Shown: positions 7,144 through 17,231, counted from the stretch's first letter. The stretch is DNA of 64,000 nucleotides from an uncultured Lachnospiraceae bacterium (GCA_910584845.1 CAJUDH010000003.1:124001-188000), one strand, 5' to 3'. The notes: generated by a model from the sequence alone, not told the origin. Numbers and translations: made by a program.

Positions 7144-10100
7144 TGAGAAGGGCCCATGGCCGATCGATGAGGTTGCAGATTTGCCGGAGGAGGTGAAAAA
7201 CCGGCAAGTGGGCCTGGGGACAGAAGAAGGCGAGCTGGGCTTTCCGGAATTCCTGCAAGTGGTGACGGGGCTGCAGGAGGAAGAGGATGAAAACCCTGTG
7301 GCATCTGGTTCCAGGTGGGAAAGGATGGCTACGGCTTCCGACAGCAAAGGAAGTTTTTGGGAGCAGGTCCCGGTTACGTGGTCATTGGTGGACGCGGACA
7401 ATGGCCTGGCTGCCTATGACGGGGAGGTCCCGGGGACGTATACCTTTGAGGCAGAACTGGCAGACAGCCGCTACGAAATGGGGGATGCGCTGTTGCCTAT
7501 GGTTACGGTGGAAGTGGATCCGGACGCAGATGTTGTGGAATACATAGGCGAGCTGGCCCACCTGGGGAAGGCGGGGACTTGCGTGGCGGAGAGCCTGCTT
7601 GGCCTGGATGATGGCAATGTTGACCTGACAGGGGGGAATTTTGAAAAGTGGATCGACCGGATTGATATTCCACAAGAAGTACGGGATTTGTATGCAAAAT
7701 GGGAAGAAGGCATTGACAACGACGGGCTGGAGGATATATTCATTGATGACGGCTACTATTTAAAATCCGAAGCCATCCAGGCTTCCAACTATTTATTTAA
7801 CGGCATCCCGTTTATGCGCGCCACCCGTAGCTCGAAAATCAGTGACGATGAGTGGAGGTATATATGCGACTGCCTTGCCGCCGCTTTTCAGGCTTTTGAC
7901 CGGGACCATCCGGAAGTTTTTTGGCTGGAAGGCAGCAGCATGGCATATTTGTATGGCGTAGGGAGGACTGTAGGGGGGAAAACCACCTATGAATATACCA
8001 TGTATTTTGTGCTGAAAGACTATAGTACGAAAGGGTTTGACGTCCGCAGCAAAAATTATCAAAATGCGTCTGCCATCAAGCAGGCCATCCATACCCGTGA
8101 CCAGCATGTGGATACCATCGGGAAAAGCATTTCTTCTGATGACCCGATTGACCAGATTATCGGTTATAATGATTGGCTGACCAAACATAACGCCTATAAT
8201 AGCAGCAATCCCCTGGGCAGCGCGCCTGCATCTGCCTGGGAGTGTGTTTCGGCGCTGGCCGGAAGCGTGGGCAGCCAGGGGCCGGTGTGTGAAGGGTATG
8301 CCCGGGCATTTAAAGTGTTGTGTGACCGGGCAGGGATCCCCTGTGTGCTGGTGGACGGGTTGGCATACGCAGCCCCGGGCGGGGAGCACATGTGGAATTA
8401 TGTGGAAGTTGAGGGCCAATGGTACGCTGTGGACGTGACCTGGAACGACCCTGTTTCCAGCCAGGCCGGAAGCGGCCCCATATCTGGTTTTGAAGGGGAG
8501 GATTGGCTGCTGTTAGGTTCGGAGACGATGGTGGAAGGCGCGGCAGGGGGGGAATGTACGTTCCTGGACTCCCATCCGGTTGCCAATAACCCGGGTGCAA
8601 TGTCTTTCCCCAACGGTCCGGAATTGTGTGTGGACCGGTATCCCCTGGCAATACCGAACGTTACGTTTACCTCCTCAAGCGAAAGCGTAGTTTATACTGG
8701 CCGTCCGGCCCAAATCACCCCGCCTTCCGTAACCATAACAAAGGAAAACGGCGACGAGGAGGAAGTGGGAAGCCCCACCATTTCCTATTCTTACCGGCCG
8801 GCCGGAGTGTCAGGCTACACGGCAGGGCTTCCCGTCCATGCAGGCACCTATACGGTGCGGGCCCACGTAGAGGCGTCTAAGAAAGACGGGTACCGGGGCG
8901 CCGCCAGTTCCAATACGTTAGCATTAACCATATCAAAGGCATCCCGTACCATCCCCGCGCCTACGGTTGCCGGGTGTACGGATTCTACGGTTACCCTGAA
9001 TCCGGCAGTACCGTCTGCGGGGGCCGGCGACGGGACGGTGGAATATGCCTGCAGCGCCGACGGAACCCTGCCCGGGTCCGGATGGCAGAAAAGCCTGGCC
9101 TTTACCGGGCTGAGGCGGAATACGGCATATACCTTTTTTGCACGGGTTACCGGCGGGAAAAACTATGAAAATGCCACATCCTCCGGGGCATCCGGGAAGA
9201 CGGACAAAACCCGTCTGCCCAAACCGGAACTTGAGAGGGCTACCTATGCCTATACCGGGGGGACGGTCACTGTCGAATTGAAGGGCTTTGACGGCAGCAT
9301 TATGGCCGTTACCGGAAATACCGGCAGCGGAAAAGGGGATTACCGGGCGCTTGTTACTTTAAGCAGCGGTGATTATGTTTGGGACGACGGGTCTTCGGGA
9401 GCCGTGGAGCTGGATTGGAAAATTATGGAAGGGCGGACCTTGCCGGCCTTAAAGGTGCAGGAGGGCAGCGTGACGGAAACCGGCGCTGTTTTAGAAGGGA
9501 TAAGCCCAGAGCCTTCGGAAAGCGCTTCCGACGGGAGGCTGGAGTATGGCTGTGCCAAAGGAAACGATATTGGCCAGGTCGAAAACTGGCAGCCCGGCCC
9601 GGCGTTTACCGGCCTGGAAAGCGGCACTACCTATTATTTCTTTGCCCGCATGACAGGCGGCGCCGTATATGTGGATGTGGTATCCGGCCCGGTTTCAGCC
9701 ACAACCAAAAAGGTCAGGCTGAAGAAGCCGAAATTGTCAGACAGCGGAATTTATGTTTATGAAGGTAAGGTGATGCAAGCGGCTGTCCAGGGGTATGACG
9801 CGGATACCATGGACATGGACGGCAACAAGGCGACGGATGCGGGCAATTACACGGTAACCGTCAGGCTGAAGGACACCAAGGGCTATGAGTGGGAAGACGG
9901 GACGGCAGGCAGCGTATCTTTGAGCTGGAAGATTGCGAAAAAGCCGGTAGCCGTAAAGGCCGCAGACAAGAGCAAATATTATGGGGAGGAAAACCCGGCG
10001 CTGGCCCTGGAAGATTTGCCAGAGGGGTTGCTGGCCGGACCGGACCAGATGGAGGATTTGAAAGTAACCCTTTCTACCACGGCAGGGAAGAATTCGGCGC

Positions 10101-10696
10101 CGGGGGCCTATCCGATTACGGGGGTGGCTGCAGCAGACGGGAACTATGAAGTTACCGTGGAGCCAGGGACGTTGACCATACACAGGAGGCCTTCCGGAGG
10201 CGGATCCAGCGGAGGCGGTGGCGGATCCAGCGGCGGAGGCGGATCCAGCGGCGGCGGTTCCCGTGCCCCCGGCGGCCCGTCCAATTACGATACCATGGCT
10301 GGCAGCTGGCAGGAAGGGGAGGCCGGCTGGAAGTTCTTAAAGGAAGATGGGAGCTATGCCTCCAGCACCTGGGGCCGCATTAACAATAAATGGTATTATT
10401 TTGACGCCAACAGCAACATGGTTACCGGCTGGTACGTGGTAAACGGCCAGTGGTATTACATGAACCCGGCGGCAGGGGACGGCCAGGGGGCCATGGTTAC
10501 CGGCTGGCATTTTGACCCGGTTTACCAGACCTGGTTTTATCTGGTTTCGGAAGGGAGCATGGCAACCGGCTGGCAGCTGGTTGGCGATAAGTGGTATTAT
10601 CTGAATCCAACGGCAGATGGGACCCAGGGCGCTATGGCAGCCAATACTTATATTGACGGCTATTATGTAGGCGCGGACGGGGCATGGGTGCCGTAA
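7052..10696 (+). CDS. Large wall-bound transglutaminase-like surface protein with choline-binding-type repeats
   Basis: A 1214-residue extracellular protein. Order of parts: a disrupted signal peptide ending PAQA; an N-terminal region of unknown fold; a transglutaminase-like core with intact-looking triad Cys413 (GPVCEGYA), His446 (GEHMWNY) and Asp461 (YAVDVTWND); several Ig/fibronectin-like modules (about 540-960, including repeated TFFARVTGG/YFFARMTGG blocks); an MBG-type module (about 965-1045, KSKYYGEENPAL); a Gly/Ser linker (about 1045-1075); and C-terminal cell-wall-binding repeats (WYYFDANSNMVTGW, WYYMNPAAGDGQGAMVTGW). Such repeats bind choline or wall polymers. The in-frame ATG at 7052 has poor ribosome binding site spacing, so the true start is probably 7039 with a frameshift between. 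Substrate unknown. Confidence 0.85.
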   Translation: MWQNGGSLWRWPKSIALIGNGFGVPAQAGSVEKGPWPIDEVADLPEEVKNRQVGLGTEEGELGFPEFLQVVTGLQEEEDENPVASGSRWERMATASDSKGSFWEQVPVTWSLVDADNGLAAYDGEVPGTYTFEAELADSRYEMGDALLPMVTVEVDPDADVVEYIGELAHLGKAGTCVAESLLGLDDGNVDLTGGNFEKWIDRIDIPQEVRDLYAKWEEGIDNDGLEDIFIDDGYYLKSEAIQASNYLFNGIPFMRATRSSKISDDEWRYICDCLAAAFQAFDRDHPEVFWLEGSSMAYLYGVGRTVGGKTTYEYTMYFVLKDYSTKGFDVRSKNYQNASAIKQAIHTRDQHVDTIGKSISSDDPIDQIIGYNDWLTKHNAYNSSNPLGSAPASAWECVSALAGSVGSQGPVCEGYARAFKVLCDRAGIPCVLVDGLAYAAPGGEHMWNYVEVEGQWYAVDVTWNDPVSSQAGSGPISGFEGEDWLLLGSETMVEGAAGGECTFLDSHPVANNPGAMSFPNGPELCVDRYPLAIPNVTFTSSSESVVYTGRPAQITPPSVTITKENGDEEEVGSPTISYSYRPAGVSGYTAGLPVHAGTYTVRAHVEASKKDGYRGAASSNTLALTISKASRTIPAPTVAGCTDSTVTLNPAVPSAGAGDGTVEYACSADGTLPGSGWQKSLAFTGLRRNTAYTFFARVTGGKNYENATSSGASGKTDKTRLPKPELERATYAYTGGTVTVELKGFDGSIMAVTGNTGSGKGDYRALVTLSSGDYVWDDGSSGAVELDWKIMEGRTLPALKVQEGSVTETGAVLEGISPEPSESASDGRLEYGCAKGNDIGQVENWQPGPAFTGLESGTTYYFFARMTGGAVYVDVVSGPVSATTKKVRLKKPKLSDSGIYVYEGKVMQAAVQGYDADTMDMDGNKATDAGNYTVTVRLKDTKGYEWEDGTAGSVSLSWKIAKKPVAVKAADKSKYYGEENPALALEDLPEGLLAGPDQMEDLKVTLSTTAGKNSAPGAYPITGVAAADGNYEVTVEPGTLTIHRRPSGGGSSGGGGGSSGGGGSSGGGSRAPGGPSNYDTMAGSWQEGEAGWKFLKEDGSYASSTWGRINNKWYYFDANSNMVTGWYVVNGQWYYMNPAAGDGQGAMVTGWHFDPVYQTWFYLVSEGSMATGWQLVGDKWYYLNPTADGTQGAMAANTYIDGYYVGADGAWVP
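7085..7139. repeat. Two adjacent perfect inverted repeats in the signal-peptide region
   Basis: CCCAAATCCATTGCC (7085-7099) is a perfect 15-bp inverted match to 7106-7120 around a 6-nt loop. It is followed at once by TGCCTGC/GCAGGCA (7122-7128, 7133-7139). Both hairpins lie just after the start codon, inside the coding region for the signal peptide, and coincide with the apparent frameshift. Confidence 0.8.
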
Positions 10697-10722
10697 CCTG
10701 GATAGGAAACGAATAAGAAAGG

Positions 10723-10772
10723 GCCGGAGGCTTCCTTATGTAGCGGGGCAGCTACATAAAGAAGCCTCCGGC
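10723..10772. terminator. Strong bidirectional hairpin terminator
   Basis: A stem of about 22 bp (10723-10744 with 10751-10772, one bulge, GGGGCA-type loop) lies between two converging genes. Short T-rich stretches flank it on each strand. It is well placed to end both the surface-protein gene and the ABC-F gene. Confidence 0.8.
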
Positions 10773-10789
10773 TTTGTAACAGCAGGATG

Positions 10790-12673
10790 TTAACGGGATG
10801 TTTCCTGGCAAATATCCCCCCACGCCAGGCAGCATTCATGCCATTGCCGCCATGCTTCCCCGGCTTTCCTCCGTAAATCTTCATATTTTTTCTGGTTTTC
10901 CCAATCTTCCCCTTTCCAGAAACCTTCCGAGCTTTGCCACTGGCATAACAGGGCGCCGGCCTGTTTTTCCCATTCTTCATATTGCCCCCCGGCGGCTTTT
11001 GCCTGTTCCAGGGCAACCCGCAGCTTCCATTCCCCATAGGCCTCCTCGGTAGGGATCTCCCGAAGCCGGTGGCGTTCGGCGCGGGGGACGGCCCGGAGGG
11101 AGGCAACCAAGGCCTGGTCCTCGGCCCGCATTTGTGCCCCCATGGCTTTGGTATAAGCCTTTTTTTGGATCTGGCTTTGGTAATGGCCATAGCCGAAAGG
11201 ATAGTAAAAAGCCTGGCCCTCCTGGAAAATCAGCAGGGACTGCGCCACCTGCTGGATAAAATACCGGTCATGGGACACAAACAATATGGTGCCGGTATAG
11301 GCCTGGAATGCCGATTCTAGGGTTTCTTTGGCCGGGATGTCCATATGGTTGGTAGGCTCGTCTAAAATCAGGAAATTGGGGCGGCTTTGCAACAGTTCTG
11401 CCAGCACCAGGCGGGATTTTTCCCCGCCGGATAAATCACTGACCCGCCGGGAAGCTTCCCGGCCACGGAACAGATAGGCGCCTAAGGTATCCCGGGCCTC
11501 TTTCTCCGTCAGGGAGGGGAAAAGGCCGCAGAAATGTTCGATCACGGTTTTTTCGGACTGGATTTGGGCAGAGAGCTGGTCGAAGTATCCGACGGTAATG
11601 TGGTTCCCCAAATGCCATTTGCCGGCTAAGGCGGGCAAAAGGCCGGCTATGGTCTTTAAGAAAGTGGTTTTCCCCACCCCATTGGGTCCGATCAGGCCGA
11701 TTTTTTGCCCCCGCCGGATGCGTAGCGACAATTCCAGCAATGGCGTTTGGTATCCGATTTTCAGGTGTTCCGCTTCCATAACCCATTTCCCCCCAAGCAC
11801 CGCCGGACGGATTTCCCCCGTGAACAAATGAGCCTCCTCTTTTAAAGGCCGTTCTACATGCCCCATGCGCTCCTTCTGCTTTTTTTTAGCACGGGCAAAG
11901 GAAGCCTTGGTAGGCTTGTGCTTGAACCGTTCCACCAGGGCTTCCAGGCGTGCCGATTCTTGCTGCTGCCGTTCCCAAGCCTTTTGCATAAGGGCGAAAC
12001 GTTTTTGTTTTTCCTGGCGGAACTGGGTATAGCCCCCTACATAGCGGAAAGCTTTCCCGCCCTCCAGCTCATAGACGACCTGGGCTACCTGGTCTAAGAA
12101 AAACCGGTCATGGGATACCATGACCACAGCCTGCCCATATGTTTTCAGATATTGTTCCAGCCATTGGGCTGAGGCTTCGTCCAAATGGTTGGTAGGTTCG
12201 TCCAGGAGCAAAATGTCCGGCTTGGCAAGAAGGAGGCGGATCAGGGCGATCTTTGTCTGTTCGCCCCCGGAAAAATCCGTCAGCCGCTTGTGTTTGTCTT
12301 CTTTGGCAAACCCGAACCCTGTGAACAGCCGGTCGTATTCCTGTTCATAGGCAAAACGTTGCGGGTCAAAGGTATCTTTGCACGGGCAGGCTTCCAAAAG
12401 TTCTTCCTCCACAGTCCGGCAGGATCCGGCAAATGCCTGCTGGTGCAGCATCCCCACGGACACTTTCCGGGACGTGGCGATCCCGGGGCCGTTGCGCTTG
12501 TCATCCCGGTCCAGGGCTAATTCCCCGGCAAGCACCCGCAAGAGGGTGGTTTTTCCGGCGCCATTGCGGCCCACTACGGCAATTTTTTCGCAGCCTTTTA
12601 TTTCGAAATCAAAATGGGACAACACCGGATGCCCGCCTGGGGATACGCTGCCGTCCATAACCTGATATAGCAT
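10790..12673 (-). CDS. ABC-F family ATPase (ribosome-associated or resistance type)
   Basis: Soluble ABC-F protein of about 627 residues with two ATPase domains and no membrane segment. The start at 12673 (MLYQVMDG) is set by GGAGGAAACC. Domain 1 has Walker A GRNGAGKTT, signature LTDFSGGEQTKIALIRLLL and Walker B ILLLDEPTNHLD. A charged interdomain linker (KQKRFALMQKAWERQQQE to KKKQKERMGHV) follows. Domain 2 has Walker A GPNGVGKTT, signature VSDLSGGEKSRLVLAELL and Walker B LILDEPTNHMD, then a long C-terminal coiled-coil extension of about 110 residues. ABC-F proteins act at the ribosomal E site; subfamily and any antibiotic protection are not determinable here. Confidence 0.9.
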   Translation of the reverse strand: MLYQVMDGSVSPGGHPVLSHFDFEIKGCEKIAVVGRNGAGKTTLLRVLAGELALDRDDKRNGPGIATSRKVSVGMLHQQAFAGSCRTVEEELLEACPCKDTFDPQRFAYEQEYDRLFTGFGFAKEDKHKRLTDFSGGEQTKIALIRLLLAKPDILLLDEPTNHLDEASAQWLEQYLKTYGQAVVMVSHDRFFLDQVAQVVYELEGGKAFRYVGGYTQFRQEKQKRFALMQKAWERQQQESARLEALVERFKHKPTKASFARAKKKQKERMGHVERPLKEEAHLFTGEIRPAVLGGKWVMEAEHLKIGYQTPLLELSLRIRRGQKIGLIGPNGVGKTTFLKTIAGLLPALAGKWHLGNHITVGYFDQLSAQIQSEKTVIEHFCGLFPSLTEKEARDTLGAYLFRGREASRRVSDLSGGEKSRLVLAELLQSRPNFLILDEPTNHMDIPAKETLESAFQAYTGTILFVSHDRYFIQQVAQSLLIFQEGQAFYYPFGYGHYQSQIQKKAYTKAMGAQMRAEDQALVASLRAVPRAERHRLREIPTEEAYGEWKLRVALEQAKAAGGQYEEWEKQAGALLCQWQSSEGFWKGEDWENQKKYEDLRRKAGEAWRQWHECCLAWGDICQETSR

Positions 12674-12891
12674 GGTTTCCTCCATGAATGAATATTGACA
12701 ATGGCTATCAAAGTATTTTACTGGCGTCAACAGGATTTTACCATAGAAAAAATCGGATGTAAACGGTTATCAAATCCGTCAGGCAAACGGCGGGATGTCT
12801 AGGAAAACCTTTTATTTTGACATGTTTTGACACTGGAAGGCAGGGCTGCTTTATGTTAAGATAGATAAAAAATATAGAAGGAACCAAAACA

Positions 12892-14916
12892 GTGGCAAAA
12901 GAGACGATGGGAAAATACGGGAAGGCAGCCAGCGGATGGCTGAAGATAATTTGGAGGGCCGTAGGCCTGCTCCTCCTTTTGGCTATGCCGGCAGTTTCTT
13001 ACCTGCTATTGGAATACGTTACCGGCAATTTGTTTGAAATTTATACGGATATGGCAGTATGGAACGTCCTGTGGATTTTTGCTTTTTACCTGGCGGCTTT
13101 TGCCCTAAGCGGGAGCACCCGGGTGGCCGTGCCGTTAATATCGGCGTTTTTCTTTGTGCTTTCTGTAGCGGAAAGCTTTGTAGTATCTTTTCGGGGCACC
13201 CCCATTATGGTTTGGGATATCTTGGCGGTGCGGACTGCCATGACCGTGGCAGAAAATTACGTATATGAAATAACGGAAGAAATGAAACATGCAGCCGCCA
13301 TACTGGCAGCCTTGAACCTGCTGCTCCTATTTGCCCCTATCCGTGCAAAAGGGTGGAAAAGGAGGCTGGCAAACGGGGTGGGCGGCGCAGGCATGGCAGT
13401 GGGTTTTGCTTTTTTCTTTTACAGCCACATTATGCCGGCCCGGGGGCTGGAAATCAATATGTGGGAGATGGATTCCACCTACCGTACTTGTGGATATGTG
13501 CTGTCAACGGCCGTTTCCTTGAAATATGTGGTGAAAAAGCCGCCCCATGGCTATTCTCATGCCAAGCTGGAGGAAATCTATACACGCTTTGGCGAAGATC
13601 GGGGCGACGGGCGGCCGGAAGGTCCCATGGGGCAGGGCACGGGGGAAAAAGAAGCCTTGCGGAAAGTGGTTTTGCCGGAAGGGGACTTGTCGGATATGTC
13701 CTTTTGGGGAGGCGCTTCCCCCGACGGGGTGTGGGAGGGCAGCGCCAGGGAAGAAAACAGGGCCGTGGATTCCCGGGAAAAAATCTGCCCGGTGAATTTA
13801 ATCTGCATTATGAACGAAAGTCTGTCCGACCTTAAAGTAGCCGGTGATTTTTCCACCAATCAGCCATATTTCCCTTTCCTAGACGGGCTAACGGAAAATA
13901 CGGTGCGGGGAAGCCTGTGCGTTCCGGTGTTCGGCTCCATGACAAGCAACTCGGAATACGAATTTCTCACCGGGGATTCGGTGGCTTTGCTGCCTTCCGG
14001 TTCCATCGCCTATCAATTTTATGTAAAACCGGGGACCCATTCCCTGGTCAGCGCTTTGAAAGCCCAAGGCTACCGTACCGTGGCCATGCACCCTTACCCG
14101 GGGGAGAACTGGAACCGGGACGTATGTTACCCCAATATGGGGTTTGACGAGTTTTTAAGCGGGGATTATTATACGGGCTGTGAGACATTCCGCAATTATG
14201 TCAGCGACCGTGCCGATTACCAAAAAATTATAGAACTGGTGGAGGGGAAAAAAAGCCCGGACGACAAATTGTTCGTATTTAACGTAACCATGCAAAACCA
14301 TGGCGGCTATGAAAAGAAGCATAGGGATTTTCAGGAGGATGTTTTCCTTACAGGCCCCCTGTTTGGAAAATACCCCAAGGCCGACCAATATTTGTCCCTG
14401 ATGAAAAAATCGGACGAGGCTTTCCAGGGGCTTTTGGAATATTTTGAAAACTGCGGGGAACCTACCATGATCGTTATGTTTGGCGACCATCAGCCTGGGG
14501 TGGAAGACCTGTTTTACGACGAAATTGCAGGCATGCCCAGTGGGGAGGTGCCGGCAAAGGACCGCCTCATGTGGTATCAGACGCCTTTTGTGGCCTGGAC
14601 GAATTACGGGCAGCTTTCATTGGATATGGGTAAGCTGGGGGCCGTGTTCCTTTCTTCCCATGTACTGCGTTTGGCCAATTTAGAGCTGACCCCCTATCAC
14701 CGGTTCCTGCTGGAAATGTCCCGTCAGGTCCCTATCGTAAGCCCTATCGGATGTTATGGGCAGGATGGGGCCTATTATTCCTGGGAGGAGGCAGAGTCCG
14801 GCCGGTGCCCCTTCAGGGGATGGGTCATGGATTATGAATATTTGGTCTATAACCATAGCATGGACGGCAAGAAAATGGACAAGTTGTTTGAGCTTCCCCC
14901 GGGTAAGGGCCCATAA
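12892..14916 (+). CDS. LTA synthase-type membrane sulfatase-fold enzyme
   Basis: Membrane-anchored alkaline-phosphatase-superfamily protein of 674 residues. About five N-terminal transmembrane helices are followed by an extracellular sulfatase-fold domain. Expected metal and catalytic residues are Glu309 (IMNES), catalytic Thr351 (GSMTSNSEYE) and Asp532-His533 (MFGDHQPG). The family transfers glycerol-phosphate or phosphoethanolamine-like groups onto lipoteichoic acid or glycolipids; the exact product is not predictable. The start is GTG at 12892, with AGAAGGAA 8 nt upstream. An acidic Gly/Glu-rich linker of about 60 residues sits between the membrane and catalytic parts. Divergent from the ABC-F gene. 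Confidence 0.88.
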   Translation: MAKETMGKYGKAASGWLKIIWRAVGLLLLLAMPAVSYLLLEYVTGNLFEIYTDMAVWNVLWIFAFYLAAFALSGSTRVAVPLISAFFFVLSVAESFVVSFRGTPIMVWDILAVRTAMTVAENYVYEITEEMKHAAAILAALNLLLLFAPIRAKGWKRRLANGVGGAGMAVGFAFFFYSHIMPARGLEINMWEMDSTYRTCGYVLSTAVSLKYVVKKPPHGYSHAKLEEIYTRFGEDRGDGRPEGPMGQGTGEKEALRKVVLPEGDLSDMSFWGGASPDGVWEGSAREENRAVDSREKICPVNLICIMNESLSDLKVAGDFSTNQPYFPFLDGLTENTVRGSLCVPVFGSMTSNSEYEFLTGDSVALLPSGSIAYQFYVKPGTHSLVSALKAQGYRTVAMHPYPGENWNRDVCYPNMGFDEFLSGDYYTGCETFRNYVSDRADYQKIIELVEGKKSPDDKLFVFNVTMQNHGGYEKKHRDFQEDVFLTGPLFGKYPKADQYLSLMKKSDEAFQGLLEYFENCGEPTMIVMFGDHQPGVEDLFYDEIAGMPSGEVPAKDRLMWYQTPFVAWTNYGQLSLDMGKLGAVFLSSHVLRLANLELTPYHRFLLEMSRQVPIVSPIGCYGQDGAYYSWEEAESGRCPFRGWVMDYEYLVYNHSMDGKKMDKLFELPPGKGP

Positions 14917-15121
14917 AATTATTTTTCCGTTGAAGGGAAAAACCCCTTGACTCTTCCCTAAGGTCACCCGTTATATTAATGCCATGGCCGGATGGTATCC
15001 GGCCATAACGGTGCCGTTCAGATCTCTTGGCTGTTTGTTGGCGCTGCCCATGGGCGGCCGCCATTGGCCATTAACAGGGGCCCTGCCGCGCGTAGGGCGG
15101 AAAGGATGGAGGTTGTAGGAA

Positions 15122-15376
15122 ATGCTAAGTTCAGGCCAAATGTCCAAAATTTGTGGAGTTAGTGTAAAAACCCTTCGGCATTATGATAAAATCGGGCTGT
15201 TAAAGCCGGAAAGGACAGATGCCTTTATGGGATACCGTTATTATGAGGAGTCCCAGATCGGTTCTATGCTTCTGATCGGGCGGCTGAAACGTTATGGCTT
15301 TTCCCTGACGGAAATCCAAAGCCTGTTGGCCTTAACGGACCATCAACAACTCTTTTTCCCGGTGAAGAAAAAATAG
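15122..15376 (+). pseudogene. MerR-family regulator, truncated after the DNA-binding domain
   Basis: 84 residues covering only the MerR winged helix-turn-helix (MSKICGVSVKTLRHYDKIGLL, then GYRYYEESQ). The frame ends abruptly in PVKKK, where full-length members continue into the dimerisation helix and an effector domain. AGGATGGAGG precedes the start. The bases after the stop contain no continuing frame I recognise before the hairpin at 15438. It is either a decayed regulator or a minimal DNA-binding remnant. Confidence 0.6.
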
Positions 15377-15437
15377 GGGCCGGTCCGGCATCCTTTCGGT
15401 GGGCTTTGTTTCATGGGGGCAACCCCTATGGATGGAT

Positions 15438-15471
15438 AAAAGGTGCTGTTGCATGTTGCAGCAGCACCTTT
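15438..15471. terminator. Bidirectional hairpin terminator
   Basis: AAAGGTGCTGTTGC and GCAGCAGCACCTTT pair (one G-U) around a 5-nt loop. The hairpin lies 14 nt after the esterase stop codon on the minus strand and after the truncated MerR gene on the plus strand. The minus-strand side is followed by TTTTATCC. Confidence 0.7.
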
Positions 15472-15484
15472 GCTTTTCTGAACC

Positions 15485-17119
15485 CTATTCCAGTTCCAGG
15501 CGGACGTTCCAAAAGGAAACGTCCGCGCTTCTGGCAACGAACAGGCCCGGATAAACATATTCGGGGTCAAGGGAAGCCAATGGGAAATCAAATCCTGCAG
15601 AGACAGGGGGATTGTCCCCCAAAGTGCAGGTGTAGCCGTCGGAAGTTTTGCGGATTTCCAGGTGAAGGGCGTCCCCGGGCCGGTAAATGCGGGAAGCCTC
15701 CCCGCCTTGGGTAAGGGTGGAATTTTTCCGTGCAAAGCAGTTCCATGGCTGGGAAGAACCCATCATCAGGGGCCCTGCGGCCACGTAATCCCCCAAAGTA
15801 TCATTGGTAATCAGGTCCAGGTAAATATCGTCCCGCACCATAAGCCCAAAAGAAGCCTGGTTGTTGGCGTCTAGCCGGTTAATAAAAACATCCGCGGATA
15901 AAGTGAAATTCCGCCCGGCCGGGACGGCCTGGTAATACATGGCAACCCCGTCCGTATCGGGGGAAATCTTCCCCACCCGGAACGTGGCACGGGAGCCGTC
16001 GTTTTCATCAAACCGCCCGGCCGCCATGTGGATAGAGCCGTTTTCTTCCGGCTCCATGGTAAAATAGACGTTGTTCATATATTCATAGGCCCCGATGTCG
16101 CCGAACACGGTCGCCTTCCAATCCCCGGCATTTGGCCAAAGGGAGCTTTCCTGGGACGGGCGGTTGAAAGTTTTCTCCTGGTACAGCGGGTTTACGGCCA
16201 GGATGGACGGGTCAGGGGGGGCCGGGTTTTCCACCAGGTACTGTTTTAACGGGCAATCGGTTTTTTGGAGTTCGTCGGCAATAAGCCAGGCGTTCCAGGC
16301 GGCGCCGTAGATATTGGTATGGGTGTTGTCAATGCTGACATCCCGGGAAGAAAGCCAGGCGTGGCGGTCTTTGACGCCCTGGGCCCCTAACTGCTGGTAG
16401 ATTTCCCGGGTCCGTTTGGTTAAATTTAGGACAGGCACGCTTTTGGCGACGCCGGCGTTTTGGATAGCCTTGGCATAGTTGCCACCGGGAAAAGCACCGT
16501 CAATGGTGGACTGGGATTCGGTGATATGGCCACTGGCCCCGGTATAATTGTTCCCTAAATCCCGGCGGACAATGGGGGTACAAAGTATAGGGCTGGCCCC
16601 CGCTTCCCGGACCGGACGGATGTAATACTCAAACAGGTAATGCTGGATGGAACCTGGTGTGGAAATCGAGGTGTTGGGATTGGTGTAGCGCAGGGATTCC
16701 GGTTTTTCGTCGTTGTGCCCGAACCCGATGACCACATAATCCCCGGCTTCTATCTCCTGGAGGAGGCGCCGGTACTGGGAGGTCTGGAGGAAGCTTTGGG
16801 AGCTGGTGCCGGAGACAGCCAGGTTTTCAATGGTGATCCCCTGAAAATACCGGTCCAGCTGGGTGCCCCACCCATAGCGGGGGTAATAATAGTTGGTATC
16901 CTGAAAAGCCGCGGCAGTGGAATCGCCTACCACCCAAAGCGTAGGGGGGGGAGGCGTGCCCTGGCTGTCCGGCAAGTCCCCGCTTTCGGTTCCGGAAGGG
17001 GGGGCTAAGGCGTCTTGGGCGCTCCAGGCGGGCGCCGGGCCCATATTTAGAATCCCCATAAAAGCTAAGGCCAGGCAGGCCAAAGCCAGCGGTTTCCATT
17101 TTGTATTGGTTGTCTTCAT
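15485..17119 (-). CDS. Secreted SGNH/GDSL esterase (rhamnogalacturonan-acetylesterase-like) with C-terminal beta-domain
   Basis: 544 residues. A signal peptide (MKTTNTKWKPLALACL..., likely cut after AWSA near residue 34) and a short Pro/Gly/Ser linker precede an SGNH hydrolase domain (about 60-290). The catalytic serine is Ser67 in VVGDSTAAAF; Gly in AVSGTSS, Asn in GFGHNDEKP, and the Asp/His pair in IDNTHTN complete the site. This arrangement matches rhamnogalacturonan or carbohydrate acetyl esterases. The C-terminal part (about 310-544) looks like a laminin-G/concanavalin-like jelly-roll, probably sugar binding. It is transcribed alone from its own promoter. Role inferred: deacetylation of plant or host glycans. 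Confidence 0.85.
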   Translation of the reverse strand: MKTTNTKWKPLALACLALAFMGILNMGPAPAWSAQDALAPPSGTESGDLPDSQGTPPPPTLWVVGDSTAAAFQDTNYYYPRYGWGTQLDRYFQGITIENLAVSGTSSQSFLQTSQYRRLLQEIEAGDYVVIGFGHNDEKPESLRYTNPNTSISTPGSIQHYLFEYYIRPVREAGASPILCTPIVRRDLGNNYTGASGHITESQSTIDGAFPGGNYAKAIQNAGVAKSVPVLNLTKRTREIYQQLGAQGVKDRHAWLSSRDVSIDNTHTNIYGAAWNAWLIADELQKTDCPLKQYLVENPAPPDPSILAVNPLYQEKTFNRPSQESSLWPNAGDWKATVFGDIGAYEYMNNVYFTMEPEENGSIHMAAGRFDENDGSRATFRVGKISPDTDGVAMYYQAVPAGRNFTLSADVFINRLDANNQASFGLMVRDDIYLDLITNDTLGDYVAAGPLMMGSSQPWNCFARKNSTLTQGGEASRIYRPGDALHLEIRKTSDGYTCTLGDNPPVSAGFDFPLASLDPEYVYPGLFVARSADVSFWNVRLELE

Positions 17120-17202
17120 CTTATTGTACTCCTGTGTTGTTTTCCGTTACCCCGTAAGCAGAGGGGGATACATGGAAGAAGTTTATTTTTAATGGCTGTT
17201 TC

Positions 17203-17231
17203 ATTATACAAAATATTTACCCGCTTGAAAA
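17203..17231 (-). promoter_or_regulatory. Probable promoter of the SGNH esterase gene
   Basis: On the minus strand a perfect TATAAT (17203-17208) lies 17 bp from TTTTCA (17226-17231), a weak -35, about 85 nt upstream of the start codon. Confidence 0.5.
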
